Source: an uncultured Bacteroidales bacterium
Lineage (GTDB): Bacteria; Bacteroidota; Bacteroidia; Bacteroidales; Paludibacteraceae
Direction of reading: 5' to 3'
NCBI GenBank assembly: GCA_937885465.1
Contig: CAKZZM010000181.1
Location: forward strand, 1 to 51,639
Length of the DNA stretch: 51,639 nt
Shown here one piece after another: positions 40,782 through 49,409 of the stretch (within the stretch, counting starts at the first letter, position 1; every line of letters begins with the position of its first letter). The translations under genes were made by a program, and so were the position numbers. The notes below the pieces were generated by a model that worked only from the letters and a program-made list of their open reading frames with translations, was not told the origin of the DNA and did no database searches.

Positions 40782-41186
40782 ATGGAAACGAGAGTCGATA
40801 AATATCTTTTTGCGATGCGTATCTATAAGACTCGTTCTATAGCTGCCGATGCGTGCAAGAAAGGACGAGTGAAGATGAACGGCGTGGATCTGAAGCCGGC
40901 AAAAACTTTTAAGGTTGGAGATGTGTTCTCTGTTCGTAAGGGTCCTATTACTTATACCTACAAGGTGTTGCAACTGAGTGAAAATCGCCTTGGGGCGAAG
41001 TTAGTTCCTGATTATATGCAGGACATTACGGCACCGGAGCAGTTAGAACTGTTAGAACTTGCCAGACTTGGAGCAAAAAGCGGTTTGCGCGACCGCGGTA
41101 CAGGGCGTCCGACGAAAAAGGACAGGAGAGACATTATCTCTTTCATCTCAGATGATTACGATGAGGGGCTCGACGATATAGAATAA
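40782..41186 (+). CDS. S4-domain RNA-binding protein, Hsp15-like
   Basis: 134 residues from ATG at 40782 (METRVDKYLFAMRIYKTRS). An ATG 12 bp upstream lies inside pth and is less likely. The S4 domain (about 3-60) has the Hsp15 pattern RVDKYLFAMRIYKTRSIAADACKKGRVKMNG. The C-terminal part is basic then acidic (GRPTKKDRRDI, DDYDEGLDDIE). In E. coli Hsp15 rescues stalled 50S subunits carrying nascent chains. Placement next to pth fits a ribosome rescue role. Confidence 0.88.
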   Translation: METRVDKYLFAMRIYKTRSIAADACKKGRVKMNGVDLKPAKTFKVGDVFSVRKGPITYTYKVLQLSENRLGAKLVPDYMQDITAPEQLELLELARLGAKSGLRDRGTGRPTKKDRRDIISFISDDYDEGLDDIE

Positions 41187-41228
41187 ATGAATGGCGCACT
41201 GCTGTGCGTTGAGATAAGTGGATAGATT

Positions 41229-41693
41229 ATGATAAAAAAGAAAGAGAATATTGCCGAATATATACTTTTTATGTGGCAGGCTGAGGACTTTGTGAGAGCA
41301 TTTGGCGAAAGCGAAGATGTTGAGAATAACACTTTCCTTCATGACTTACGCTCAATGATGCAGCAAGAAGGTGTGATGCAGAAAGGACATGTGCAGATAA
41401 GTCTTGTGGCACTATCGGAAATGGAGCAGTTGCATAGTGAGTTATATCAGAGTGATGCTTCTTATCGTGCCGCTTGGCTTGCACTTTTGCCGGCAATGAC
41501 TATCTTCAAGTCAAAAACCGATGAGCCTGCAATGTCAGATATTATGGCGTGCCTTACTTTTCTCTATGATATAATGTTGCTTAAATTAAAGAAGCAAGAT
41601 ATATCTACCGATACAGCAGCCGTACAAAAGCAAGTAACTGCTCTTATGCGATATATTTCAACAGCGTTTAAACAGGAAAAAAATGACGATTAA
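41229..41693 (+). CDS. DUF4924 family protein
   Basis: 154 residues, all helical. The start NIAEYILFMWQAEDFVRAF matches what I know of DUF4924, a Bacteroidetes family of unknown function. No catalytic motif, signal peptide or membrane segment. It overlaps the endonuclease III gene by 11 bp, so the two are probably translated together. Its function may be tied to nth only through the operon. Confidence 0.78.
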   Translation: MIKKKENIAEYILFMWQAEDFVRAFGESEDVENNTFLHDLRSMMQQEGVMQKGHVQISLVALSEMEQLHSELYQSDASYRAAWLALLPAMTIFKSKTDEPAMSDIMACLTFLYDIMLLKLKKQDISTDTAAVQKQVTALMRYISTAFKQEKNDD

Positions 41694-42318
41694 ACAGCGA
41701 TATAATTATTGTCTTCGGAAGTGGGAAGAGGCTCTACCTAACCCCGAAGGGGAGTTGCATTATAATGACCCGTTCGAGTTGCTTGTGGCAGTGATGCTTT
41801 CCGCTCAGTGCACCGACAAGCGAGTGAATATGGTTACTCCTTCTTTATTTGCGGAATACCCTACCGTACAAGATATGGCAAATGCATCGGTGCAAGACAT
41901 TCTGACATTTATTTACTCTGTTTCTTATCCAAATAGTAAGGCGGCACATCTGTCAGCGGCATCGAAGATGATTGTTGAAGATTTTGGGGGTGAGGTGCCT
42001 GATACGGTGGAAGAATTGACGAGACTGCCGGGGGTGGGCAGAAAAACAGCCAATGTTGTATGTGCCGTTATGTGGCAACAACCGACAATGGCTGTGGATA
42101 CTCATATCTTCCGTGTTGCGGAAAGGATAGGACTGACGACAGGTAGTAAGTCGCCTTTGCACACGGAGCAGGTTTTGGTAAGATATATCCCGCAGGATTT
42201 AATTCCCAAGGCGCATCATTGGATTCTCCTGCATGGCAGATATATTTGTGTGGCGCGAAAACCGCATTGCGAGAAATGTGCCCTGACCGAAGTGTGCAGA
42301 TATTTTAAAATGCATTAA
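41683..42318 (+). CDS. nth: Endonuclease III
   Basis: 211 residues. A base-excision repair glycosylase/AP lyase for oxidised pyrimidines. The helix-hairpin-helix LPGVGRKTANVVCAVM holds the catalytic Lys, followed by AVDTHIFRVAERIGL with the catalytic Asp. The [4Fe-4S] cluster ligands are visible at the end as C-x6-C-x2-C-x5-C (CVARKPHCEKCALTEVC). It ends 4 bp from the convergent glyA stop codon, so no separate terminator fits between them. Confidence 0.96.
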   Translation: MTIKQRYNYCLRKWEEALPNPEGELHYNDPFELLVAVMLSAQCTDKRVNMVTPSLFAEYPTVQDMANASVQDILTFIYSVSYPNSKAAHLSAASKMIVEDFGGEVPDTVEELTRLPGVGRKTANVVCAVMWQQPTMAVDTHIFRVAERIGLTTGSKSPLHTEQVLVRYIPQDLIPKAHHWILLHGRYICVARKPHCEKCALTEVCRYFKMH

Positions 42319-42321
42319 ATT

Positions 42322-43602
42322 CTACCACGCAAATAGTTGGTACTTGCTCATCATCTTATTTACTTCTTCTCTAACGGAGGAAATGACTCTGTCTGATTCG
42401 GGGTCGTGCAACACTCTGTCAATCAATTCTACTATAACAGGCATATCTTTTTCTTTCAGTCCGCGCGTTGTGACGGCAGGTGTGCCGAAGCGTAAACCGG
42501 ATGTTTGAAAAGCACTGCGGTTGTCGAACGGCACCATATTTTTATTGGTTGTTATATCGGCACTGACGAGTGCTTTTTCCGCCACTTTGCCTGTTATGTC
42601 GGGGAACTTGGTGCGCAAGTCAAGTAGCATACAGTGGTTATCCGTGCCGCCAGAAATGATTTTATAGCCCGCATCGATGAACGCTTCTGCCATAGCGGAG
42701 GCATTGCGTTTCACTTGTATCTGATAATCTTTGAACTCGGGTGTCAAAGCCTCACCAAAGGCTACTGCCTTTGCTGCTATCACATGCTCTAATGGTCCGC
42801 CTTGCGTGCCGGGGAAGACGGCGGAGTCGAGCAGTTGAGACATCATCTTGACTTCGCCTTTCGGGGTCGTCTTACCCCATGGGTTGGGAAAATCTTTGCC
42901 CATCAGTATCACTCCTCCTCTCGGACCGCGTAAAGTCTTATGAGTTGTTGAAGTAACGATATGAGCATGCAGTAGCGGATTATCCAAGAGACCTGCTGCA
43001 ATAAGTCCTGCGGGGTGCGCCATATCCACCATAAAGATTGCGCCTATCTCGTCTGCCACGCTACGGATACGGGCATAATCCCATTCCCGACTATATGCGC
43101 TCGCACCTGCTATTATCAGTTTAGGACGCTCAGCGCGAGCAATCTGCTCAAGTTGCTCATAGTCAACGCGGCCGTCAGACTCCCGTACATTATATTCAAG
43201 AGCGTGGAACATCAGACCTGAGAAATTGACAGGCGAGCCATGCGAGAGATGACCGCCGTGCGCAAGGTTCAGTCCGAGGAACTTATCACCTGCGTGAAGG
43301 CAAGCCATGAATACAGCCATATTCGCTTGTGCGCCGGAGTGAGGCTGAACATTGACATATTCGGCAGAGAATAGTTTTTTCAGTCTTTCGCGTGCCAACT
43401 CTTCAGCCTCGTCAACCACTTCACAACCTCCATAATAGCGTTTACCGGGGTAACCTTCGGCATATTTGTTGGTTAATACGCTGCCCATAGCAGCAAGCAC
43501 TTGATCAGAAACGAAATTCTCTGAAGCGATAAGTTCGATGCCGCGCATCTGGCGTTCACGCTCGCGAGCGATAATGTCGAAAAGAAGGTCGTCGTGTTGC
43601 AT
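42322..43602 (-). CDS. glyA: Serine hydroxymethyltransferase
   Basis: 426 residues, PLP-dependent. It converts serine and tetrahydrofolate to glycine and methylene-tetrahydrofolate. Motifs: RQMRGIELIASENFVS, YAEGYPGKRYYGGCE, VNVQPHSGAQANMAV, FMVDMAHPAGLIAAG, the PLP Lys in VTSTTHKTLRGPRGG, and LRFGTPAVTTRGLKE. A TAACTTTG box lies about 110 bp upstream on the minus strand, divergent to the GH3 gene promoter. Confidence 0.97.
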   Translation of the reverse strand: MQHDDLLFDIIARERERQMRGIELIASENFVSDQVLAAMGSVLTNKYAEGYPGKRYYGGCEVVDEAEELARERLKKLFSAEYVNVQPHSGAQANMAVFMACLHAGDKFLGLNLAHGGHLSHGSPVNFSGLMFHALEYNVRESDGRVDYEQLEQIARAERPKLIIAGASAYSREWDYARIRSVADEIGAIFMVDMAHPAGLIAAGLLDNPLLHAHIVTSTTHKTLRGPRGGVILMGKDFPNPWGKTTPKGEVKMMSQLLDSAVFPGTQGGPLEHVIAAKAVAFGEALTPEFKDYQIQVKRNASAMAEAFIDAGYKIISGGTDNHCMLLDLRTKFPDITGKVAEKALVSADITTNKNMVPFDNRSAFQTSGLRFGTPAVTTRGLKEKDMPVIVELIDRVLHDPESDRVISSVREEVNKMMSKYQLFAW

Positions 43603-43711
43603 AGTATTTTAGTTTTTTATTATTTTTGTCACCCTACACTTAGCAATTCCGTTACACCGCAATGTTTAGCAGTCATTCTCGTATTGAAGAGAATTTTTGA
43701 GTGTAATAATA

Positions 43712-43719
43712 CAAAGTTA
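43712..43719 (-). promoter_or_regulatory. Probable -7 box of the glyA promoter
   Basis: Minus-strand TAACTTTG. No clear -33 TTG at the usual distance, so moderate confidence. The leader would be about 100 nt. Confidence 0.45.
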
Positions 43720-43769
43720 ATAAATCTTTTTCAGATAGTGTTTTGATATATTAGAAAATTTGAAAATAA

Positions 43770-43801
43770 TTTGTATAAGTTATGAAAAAACACTATCTTT
43801 G
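43770..43801 (+). promoter_or_regulatory. Promoter of the GH3 gene
   Basis: TTTG (43770-43773), 20 bp, TATCTTTG (43794-43801). The expected transcription start (about 43806-43809) falls at or next to the ATG at 43809. Confidence 0.7.
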
Positions 43802-43808
43802 CAAAGTT

Positions 43809-45704
43809 ATGGCAAAATATAAACCTTATAGAGATGATACAGGCAGTGAGTTGCCTTTCCCATGGTTAATAAATTTAGTGCTTATGATAGCGGGCGGCAT
43901 TGAGACCTTGCGGTTGCGTTTTTGGTCGCGCAAGCCTCGTCATACTGCAGAAAAGACGCTGAGAGACATTCTCACAATCTCTCGTGATACCGTATATGGA
44001 AAGGAGCATCATTTTGACAGGATACTCTCTGCCACTTCTCCTGAGGCTTTATTCCGCCTTTATCGGCATTTTGTTCCCGAAAATGATTTTGAAGCATTGC
44101 GTCCTTATGTGGAGCGACATAAGCAGGGTGAAGAGAACGTACTCTTCCCCGGCAAGCCCGATATGTATGCTACAACGAGCGGTACTACCTCTCAGCCCAA
44201 ATGGATACCAATGACGCACAAGTACTTGAATGATGTATATGGCAAGATGTCGCATATCTGGACATGGAACTTCGTAAAACATCGCTCTCGTATATTTGGC
44301 GGACATATATTCCCGATTGTTGGTAAAGAAGTAGAGGGATATGCACCGGACGGGACAATATTCGGCTCGGTGAGCGGTGTGTTAGTAAGGGATATCCCTT
44401 CTATAATAAAGAAACATTATACTTCGCCTGCTGAGGTTATGTCCATTGGCGATTATGCCGCTCGCAACTACACACTTATGCGTCTTGCGATGCAGCACAG
44501 AGATGTTACTTTGTGGGCGACGGCAAATCCATCTACCATACTCGAATTGCTCAGAGTCGTAAATGAGAATATTGACGAACTGATACGTGATATTGAGCAA
44601 GGTACGCTGTCGGAAAATTTCTTGATTGATGATGATATTCGCGAGCATTTGAAGGCTTATATGTCTCCTATGCCGGAGAGGGCCGCAGAACTAAAAAGGC
44701 TAAGGAAACAAGTGCCGGACGGCAAATTAAGACCCAAAGATTGGTGGCCGCAGTTGCAATATCTATCTACATGGAAATGCGGCAATACCAAAATATATAT
44801 GGATAAGTATTCCGATGCTTTTGATTGGAAAAGGACTTATTATCAAGAACTCGGATATATTGCAACAGAATGTCGCTTCGGTTTTGCACTTGATGAAAGT
44901 ACGGAGTCGGTTTTGTTTCCGCATTTTCACTACTATGAATTTGTGGAGGAGAGCGAGATACAGTCGTCGGTAAAGCACTTCTTGCAGATTGACGAATTAG
45001 AGGTGGGCAAGCGTTATTGTGCGTATGTTACGACATATTCGGGTTTGTTCCGATATAATATGAACGATCTGATAGAAGTGGGCGGACATTATAAGAATAC
45101 CCCGACGGTGCACATGGTGTCGAAAGTGAACGGCATAGTGTCGCTTACCGGCGAGAAACTATATGAGCCGCAATTCATTGAGGCAGTGCACGAGGCGGAG
45201 AAGGATACGGGTATAAAGACTAAATTCTTCGTTGGGTTTGCTGATGTTGATGAGTCCAAGTATCATTTCTATTTCGAGTTTATGAGCGAGGATATTACTC
45301 AGGAGCAGGCAAACGATTTTGCAATGTGTGTTGACAAGCATTTGCAGCAAATAAATATAGAATATGAGTCGAAGCGACAGTCGTTCCGTTTGCATGAGCC
45401 GGAAGCGCATATTCTTCTCACTGATGCTTACGCTCGGTTTAAGGCGGCATGTATGAAAGATGGTTTCCGCGATGGGCAGTTTAAGTTCAATCTCTTGATG
45501 CAGGATGAGGCGAGGAGGCAGAAATTCTCCCTTATAGAGCGCATGTTCAGTGGGCAAAATCGTTTGTCTGAAAAGTTGTTTGAAGGTGCGGCAAATTTGG
45601 ATAATCGTATTGATGAGAGGCGCAAAAATAGGCAGAAGAAGAAGAGTGATCGATCGGCTCGTCGTGCTGCGAGGAAGAAGAAAGAGAAGAACACTTCGCT
45701 ATAA
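43809..45704 (+). CDS. GH3 auxin-responsive-promoter family protein
   Basis: 631 residues from the ATG at 43809 (MAKYKPYRDD). An ATG at 43782 is in frame but lies inside the promoter. GH3 proteins belong to the acyl-adenylate superfamily; plant members conjugate amino acids to hormones, bacterial substrates are unknown. Motifs: the ATP loop ATTSGTTSQPKWIPMT (about 120-135), a central ECRFGF segment, YSGLFRYNMNDLIEVGG with the adenylate-binding region, and VSLTGEKLYEPQ. The last about 35 residues are extremely basic (Arg/Lys-rich, RRAARKKKEK), which I do not expect in the family and which may bind nucleic acid or membranes. Confidence 0.88.
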   Translation: MAKYKPYRDDTGSELPFPWLINLVLMIAGGIETLRLRFWSRKPRHTAEKTLRDILTISRDTVYGKEHHFDRILSATSPEALFRLYRHFVPENDFEALRPYVERHKQGEENVLFPGKPDMYATTSGTTSQPKWIPMTHKYLNDVYGKMSHIWTWNFVKHRSRIFGGHIFPIVGKEVEGYAPDGTIFGSVSGVLVRDIPSIIKKHYTSPAEVMSIGDYAARNYTLMRLAMQHRDVTLWATANPSTILELLRVVNENIDELIRDIEQGTLSENFLIDDDIREHLKAYMSPMPERAAELKRLRKQVPDGKLRPKDWWPQLQYLSTWKCGNTKIYMDKYSDAFDWKRTYYQELGYIATECRFGFALDESTESVLFPHFHYYEFVEESEIQSSVKHFLQIDELEVGKRYCAYVTTYSGLFRYNMNDLIEVGGHYKNTPTVHMVSKVNGIVSLTGEKLYEPQFIEAVHEAEKDTGIKTKFFVGFADVDESKYHFYFEFMSEDITQEQANDFAMCVDKHLQQINIEYESKRQSFRLHEPEAHILLTDAYARFKAACMKDGFRDGQFKFNLLMQDEARRQKFSLIERMFSGQNRLSEKLFEGAANLDNRIDERRKNRQKKKSDRSARRAARKKKEKNTSL

Positions 45705-45864
45705 ATCGGAAAGCCTACAGAGTAAAGTCAAAAGTCGGTATCCTAATTGAAAAAGTAGAAATGGCACTTCGCTAAAAGAGCAATGAGTTGAGGGCAGAAG
45801 CCCAACCGCTTTGCTGTTACAAGTGAGAAATGATAAGTGAAATTGCACTTTTTTACGATTTTTC

Positions 45865-45895
45865 TTGTTGGAGTAAAAAAAAAGTAGTAATTTTG
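45865..45895 (+). promoter_or_regulatory. Promoter of tRNA-Leu and rpsU
   Basis: TTG (45865-45867), 20 bp, TAATTTTG (45888-45895), 15 bp before the tRNA. Confidence 0.75.
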
Positions 45896-45910
45896 TATGA
45901 TGTTTGTGAT

Positions 45911-45992
45911 GCCCAGGTGGCGGAATAGGTAGACGCGCTGGTCTCAAACACCAGTGCCGCGAGGCATGCCGGTTCGAGCCCGGCCCTGGGTA
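45911..45992 (+). tRNA. tRNA-Leu (anticodon CAA)
   Basis: Acceptor GCCCAGG pairs with CCTGGGT (one G-U). The anticodon stem CTGGT/ACCAG encloses CTCAAAC with anticodon CAA. A class II variable arm (TGCCGCGAGGCA) is present as expected for Leu. CCA is not encoded. It is probably co-transcribed with rpsU, 60 bp further on. Confidence 0.95.
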
Positions 45993-46034
45993 CGAATTAA
46001 ATGAATAAAGGAAAAAGACAAAATCCGAAGAAGA

Positions 46035-46043
46035 AAAGGAGGT
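46035..46043 (+). promoter_or_regulatory. Strong Shine-Dalgarno sequence of rpsU
   Basis: AAAGGAGGT with 8 nt to the ATG at 46052. Near-complete anti-SD complementarity is rare in this phylum; it decides the start of rpsU against the upstream in-frame ATG at 46001. Confidence 0.85.
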
Positions 46044-46051
46044 GTAAACGC

Positions 46052-46246
46052 ATGATTGTAGTACAAGTAAAAGAAGGTGAGAACATTGAGCGGGCGTTGA
46101 AAAAATTCAAAAGAAAGTTCGAAAAGACAGGTGCTCTAAAAGAACTTCGTCGTCGTCAGCAGTTCCAAGCCCCGAGTGAGAAGAAGCGTCTGAAGATGGA
46201 GCATGCTATCTATGTCCAGCAACTCCGTGCTCAGGAAGATTTATAA
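46052..46246 (+). CDS. rpsU: Ribosomal protein bS21
   Basis: 64 residues from ATG 46052 (MIVVQVKEGENIERALKKFKRKFEKTGALKELRRRQQF; shown here only in part of its blocks: VQVKEGENIERALKKF and LKELRRRQQF). An upstream in-frame ATG at 46001 would add a basic 17-residue leader, but it lies before the perfect Shine-Dalgarno. In Bacteroidetes ribosomes bS21, with bS18 and bS6, hides the 3' end of 16S rRNA, and rpsU is known as an exception with a strong SD that can sense bS21 shortage. A terminator follows directly. Confidence 0.95.
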   Translation: MIVVQVKEGENIERALKKFKRKFEKTGALKELRRRQQFQAPSEKKRLKMEHAIYVQQLRAQEDL

Positions 46247-46256
46247 TATAACGAAT

Positions 46257-46290
46257 AAAATGCCACGCGGTGTTTTCCGTGTGGCATTTT
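46257..46290 (+). terminator. Terminator after rpsU
   Basis: 14-bp arms AAAATGCCACGCGG and CCGTGTGGCATTTT (one G-U) with a 6-base loop and T-rich end. Confidence 0.92.
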
Positions 46291-46352
46291 GTATAGATGA
46301 CACCCGATGTTGCAAACGGCAGCATCATAGATGAAACAAACAAACAATTCCA

Positions 46353-48626
46353 ATGAACATTGTAACAAAAAAGATTGCCTTGCCCGATGGTCGTGAGATT
46401 ACATTAGAGACCGGCAAGTTAGCAAAGCAAGCCGATGGTGCTGTTATGGCGACTATTGGTCAGACGATGGTTCTTGCCACCGTATGTTCAGCGAAGGATG
46501 CCGTACCGGGTACGGATTTTATGCCGCTGACAGTAGAGTACAAAGAGAAGTTTTCCGCCAATGGTCGTTTTCCGGGCGGTTTCACCCGTCGAGAGGGTAG
46601 GGCTTCTGATTATGAAATTCTTATTGCGCGTCTTATTGACCGCGCTTTGCGTCCCTTATTCCCTGCTAATTATCATGCAGAGACATTCGTTAATGTAACG
46701 ATGTACAGTGCCGACGGCGTTGATATGCCGGAGTCGATAGCCGGTCTTGCGGCCTCTGCCGCATTGATGTGCTCAGATATTCCGTTTGAGGGTCCGATAT
46801 CTGAGGTGCGCGTAGCGCGAGTAAATGGAGAGATGGTTATTAACCCGACTTTTGAGCAGTGCGAACATGCGGATATCGAACTGATGGTTGCTGCCACAGA
46901 AGATAATATTATGATGGTTGAGGGCGAGATGAAGGAGGTAAGCGAGGCAGAGATGCTTGATGCTATCCGTGCGGCCCACGAGGCCATCAAACCTCAATGC
47001 GTTGCGCAACTTGAGATGATGCGCGAGTTCGGCAAAGAGGCGAAGCGTGAGTATTGTCACGAGATTAATGACGAAGAACTGAAGCAGGCTGTTCATGACG
47101 GTTGCTATAAGGATGCTTATAGGCAGGCTGTCAGTGCAGATACCGACAAGCATCATCGTGAAGAGATGTTCTCTGAGATTAGAGAGAAGTTCAAGGACGG
47201 TTATGACATTGCCGGTAAGGCAGAGCAGCTGGGAGTAACGGAAGATGAGGTTATTGCGCTTATTGACCGTTATTATCACGATGTTGAGAAAGAGGCTATG
47301 CGCCGTGCAGTACTTGATGAAGGCAAGCGTCTGGATGGTCGTAAGACGACGGAGATTCGCCCCATCTGGTGCGAGGTGTCGCCGCTGCCGGGTCCTCACG
47401 GAAGCAGTATCTTCACTCGCGGTGAGACTCAGTCGCTTTCCACCGTTACTCTCGGAACAAAGAGAGATGAGAAGCAGATTGACGAACCGCTGATTCAATC
47501 TTTTGATAAATTTATTCTTCACTATAATTTCCCGCCTTTCTCAACGGGTGAGGCTCGTGCGCAGCGAGGCGTAGGAAGACGAGAGATAGGGCATGGTAAC
47601 CTCGCTTGCCGTGCGTTGAAGACTATGGTACCGGAAGATTTCCCATATACCATTCGCGTAGTGAGCGATATATTGGAGTCAAACGGATCAAGTTCGATGG
47701 CAACCGTTTGTGCCGGAACTCTGGCTCTTATGGATGCCGGTGTGCCTATCAAACGTCCCGTCAGCGGTATCGCTATGGGTCTTATCTCGGAGAAGAAGGG
47801 TAAGAACTATGCTATCCTTTCAGATATTCTCGGTGATGAAGATCATCTTGGTGATATGGACTTTAAGACGACGGGTACCGTTAATGGCTTGACGGCATGT
47901 CAGATGGATATTAAGGTGGATGGTTTGAGTTATGAGATACTGGAGAATGCTCTTGCTCAGGCTCATGAGGGTCGTATGCATATTCTCGGCAAGATGCTTG
48001 AAACGATGCCGGAGCCGCGTGCCGACCTCAAACCTCATGCACCGCGTATTATCAGTTTCGTTATTCCTAAGGAGTTTATCGGAGCCGTTATCGGTCCCGG
48101 TGGGAAGATTATTCAAGGTATCCAGAATGATACCGGCGCTGTTGTTTCTATTGATGAAGACGAGAACGGCGGCATAGTAGAGGTGGCTTCTTCTAACAAG
48201 GCAAGCATTGATGCTGCGGTTGCTAAGATCAAGGCTATTGTGGCTCTGCCTGAGGTTGGCGAGATATATGAGGCAACCGTTAAGTCTATTATGCCTTACG
48301 GGTGCTTTGTAGAGTTCATGCCGGGCAAAGAGGGCTTGCTTCACATAAGCGAGATTGATTGGAAACGGTATGAAGATATGGACGAGACGGGTCTTCATGA
48401 GGGGGACAAGATAACTATCAAACTGCTTGAGATAGATGAGAAGACAGGTAAGTTCCGCCTCTCTGCCCGCGTGTTGAAAGAGAAGCCCGCTGATTATGTA
48501 GAGCCGGAGCGCCGTCCGCGTCCTGAGAGAAGCGAGCATCGTCCCCAACGAGGTGATCGTGCGGAGCGTGCGAATGATAGGTTCGATCGTGGCGATAGAG
48601 ACCACTCTCCGCGCCGAATGAGATAA
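46353..48626 (+). CDS. pnp: Polyribonucleotide nucleotidyltransferase
   Basis: 757 residues. It degrades RNA from the 3' end by phosphorolysis. Two RNase PH domains (about 10-140, RREGRASDYEILIARLIDRA; about 325-540, PPFSTGEARAQRGVGRREIG and DILGDEDHLGDMDFK) enclose a helical linker. A KH domain (IGAVIGPGGKIIQGIQND, near 575) and an S1 domain (GEIYEATVKSIMPYGCFVEF, near 640) follow. The C-terminal tail (about 710-757) is Arg/Asp/Glu-rich, as often in this phylum. Its own promoter is not clear; rpsU is separated by a terminator. Confidence 0.97.
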   Translation: MNIVTKKIALPDGREITLETGKLAKQADGAVMATIGQTMVLATVCSAKDAVPGTDFMPLTVEYKEKFSANGRFPGGFTRREGRASDYEILIARLIDRALRPLFPANYHAETFVNVTMYSADGVDMPESIAGLAASAALMCSDIPFEGPISEVRVARVNGEMVINPTFEQCEHADIELMVAATEDNIMMVEGEMKEVSEAEMLDAIRAAHEAIKPQCVAQLEMMREFGKEAKREYCHEINDEELKQAVHDGCYKDAYRQAVSADTDKHHREEMFSEIREKFKDGYDIAGKAEQLGVTEDEVIALIDRYYHDVEKEAMRRAVLDEGKRLDGRKTTEIRPIWCEVSPLPGPHGSSIFTRGETQSLSTVTLGTKRDEKQIDEPLIQSFDKFILHYNFPPFSTGEARAQRGVGRREIGHGNLACRALKTMVPEDFPYTIRVVSDILESNGSSSMATVCAGTLALMDAGVPIKRPVSGIAMGLISEKKGKNYAILSDILGDEDHLGDMDFKTTGTVNGLTACQMDIKVDGLSYEILENALAQAHEGRMHILGKMLETMPEPRADLKPHAPRIISFVIPKEFIGAVIGPGGKIIQGIQNDTGAVVSIDEDENGGIVEVASSNKASIDAAVAKIKAIVALPEVGEIYEATVKSIMPYGCFVEFMPGKEGLLHISEIDWKRYEDMDETGLHEGDKITIKLLEIDEKTGKFRLSARVLKEKPADYVEPERRPRPERSEHRPQRGDRAERANDRFDRGDRDHSPRRMR

Positions 48627-48656
48627 TCACTAACTCGGCATAGCTAACGATTATAC

Positions 48657-48693
48657 AAAAAACTGCAACATTCAGGGGGTGTTGCAGTTTTTT
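48657..48693. terminator. Bidirectional terminator between pnp and lolA
   Basis: Perfect 14-bp arms AAAAAACTGCAACA and TGTTGCAGTTTTTT around nine bases. A- and T-runs on both sides serve both convergent genes. Confidence 0.95.
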
Positions 48694-48753
48694 GTGTTCT
48701 TCCGCATGTAGTGTTATCGCAGATGCCCGCGTTCGACTTTCGACTTTCGACAA

Positions 48754-49365
48754 TCATCTCAAGTCGTTGAGAAAGGCATCGGGTTTTGTGATTGTGCATT
48801 GAGGCGGAGTAGGTGAGAAGGCAGTATTACGAAACAGGAGTTTGGATGTTTGAGTGTCTTCTGTGACTGTTATCTCCTGTGGCAGGTAGGTGGTTTTGTG
48901 CAGTTTGATGACGAACTTGCTGATACCGGCCTCTTTGGCATGCGGAATAATGTCAATGCTATATATATCTTGGCTTTTGTTTGCTGCCGAAAAACGCACA
49001 TCTGCTTTCAGTCGCAATGCTTTGGCAAAGAGGACGGGGTTGACCTCTAACAATTCTTCCTCCGTCGGGTAGGTGAGGGTCAGTTCGTCGGTGTCTGCTG
49101 AATAGAGATAGAGTGTCTTGCCGTCGTATGCAGCTTCTGTGCCGAAGATAGAGAGGATAAATTGCTCGCCTCTAAGTTGCAACTTACCGCTGTAAGATAT
49201 CGGTTGTGCTGCCTTTTCTGCAATACTCATTGTTATGTCGGTGACGAGAGTATTGCTCTCGACCGTTTCAATGAAATTATCGAGAATAGCGTTGGCAGTC
49301 TGCGCACTCAAAGTGCAGAGGTTCAGGCATAGCAGTGCGGATACTATTATGCTTTGGCGTTTCAC
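48754..49365 (-). CDS. lolA: LolA-like periplasmic lipoprotein carrier
   Basis: 203 residues with a signal peptide (hydrophobic core to LSAQTANA). The mature part matches the LolA family half-barrel: MSIAEKAAQPISYSGKLQLRGEQFIL, AYDGKTLYLYSADTDELTLTYP as strand-rich blocks (each read separately), and a C-terminal ITVTEDTQTSKLLF. It should shuttle lipoproteins between the inner and outer membrane. It lies 44 bp downstream of ftsK on the same strand; ftsK-lolA order is common in Bacteroidetes and indicates co-transcription. Confidence 0.85.
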   Translation of the reverse strand: MKRQSIIVSALLCLNLCTLSAQTANAILDNFIETVESNTLVTDITMSIAEKAAQPISYSGKLQLRGEQFILSIFGTEAAYDGKTLYLYSADTDELTLTYPTEEELLEVNPVLFAKALRLKADVRFSAANKSQDIYSIDIIPHAKEAGISKFVIKLHKTTYLPQEITVTEDTQTSKLLFRNTAFSPTPPQCTITKPDAFLNDLR

Positions 49366-49409
49366 AAGATTTTTTGAGTTATCCGAATTTTCTATGTTTT
49401 CTATATTCT

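Noticed and set aside
46001..46051. Upstream extension of rpsU to 46001
   Set aside because: The Shine-Dalgarno sequence and the bS21 family N-terminus both point to 46052.
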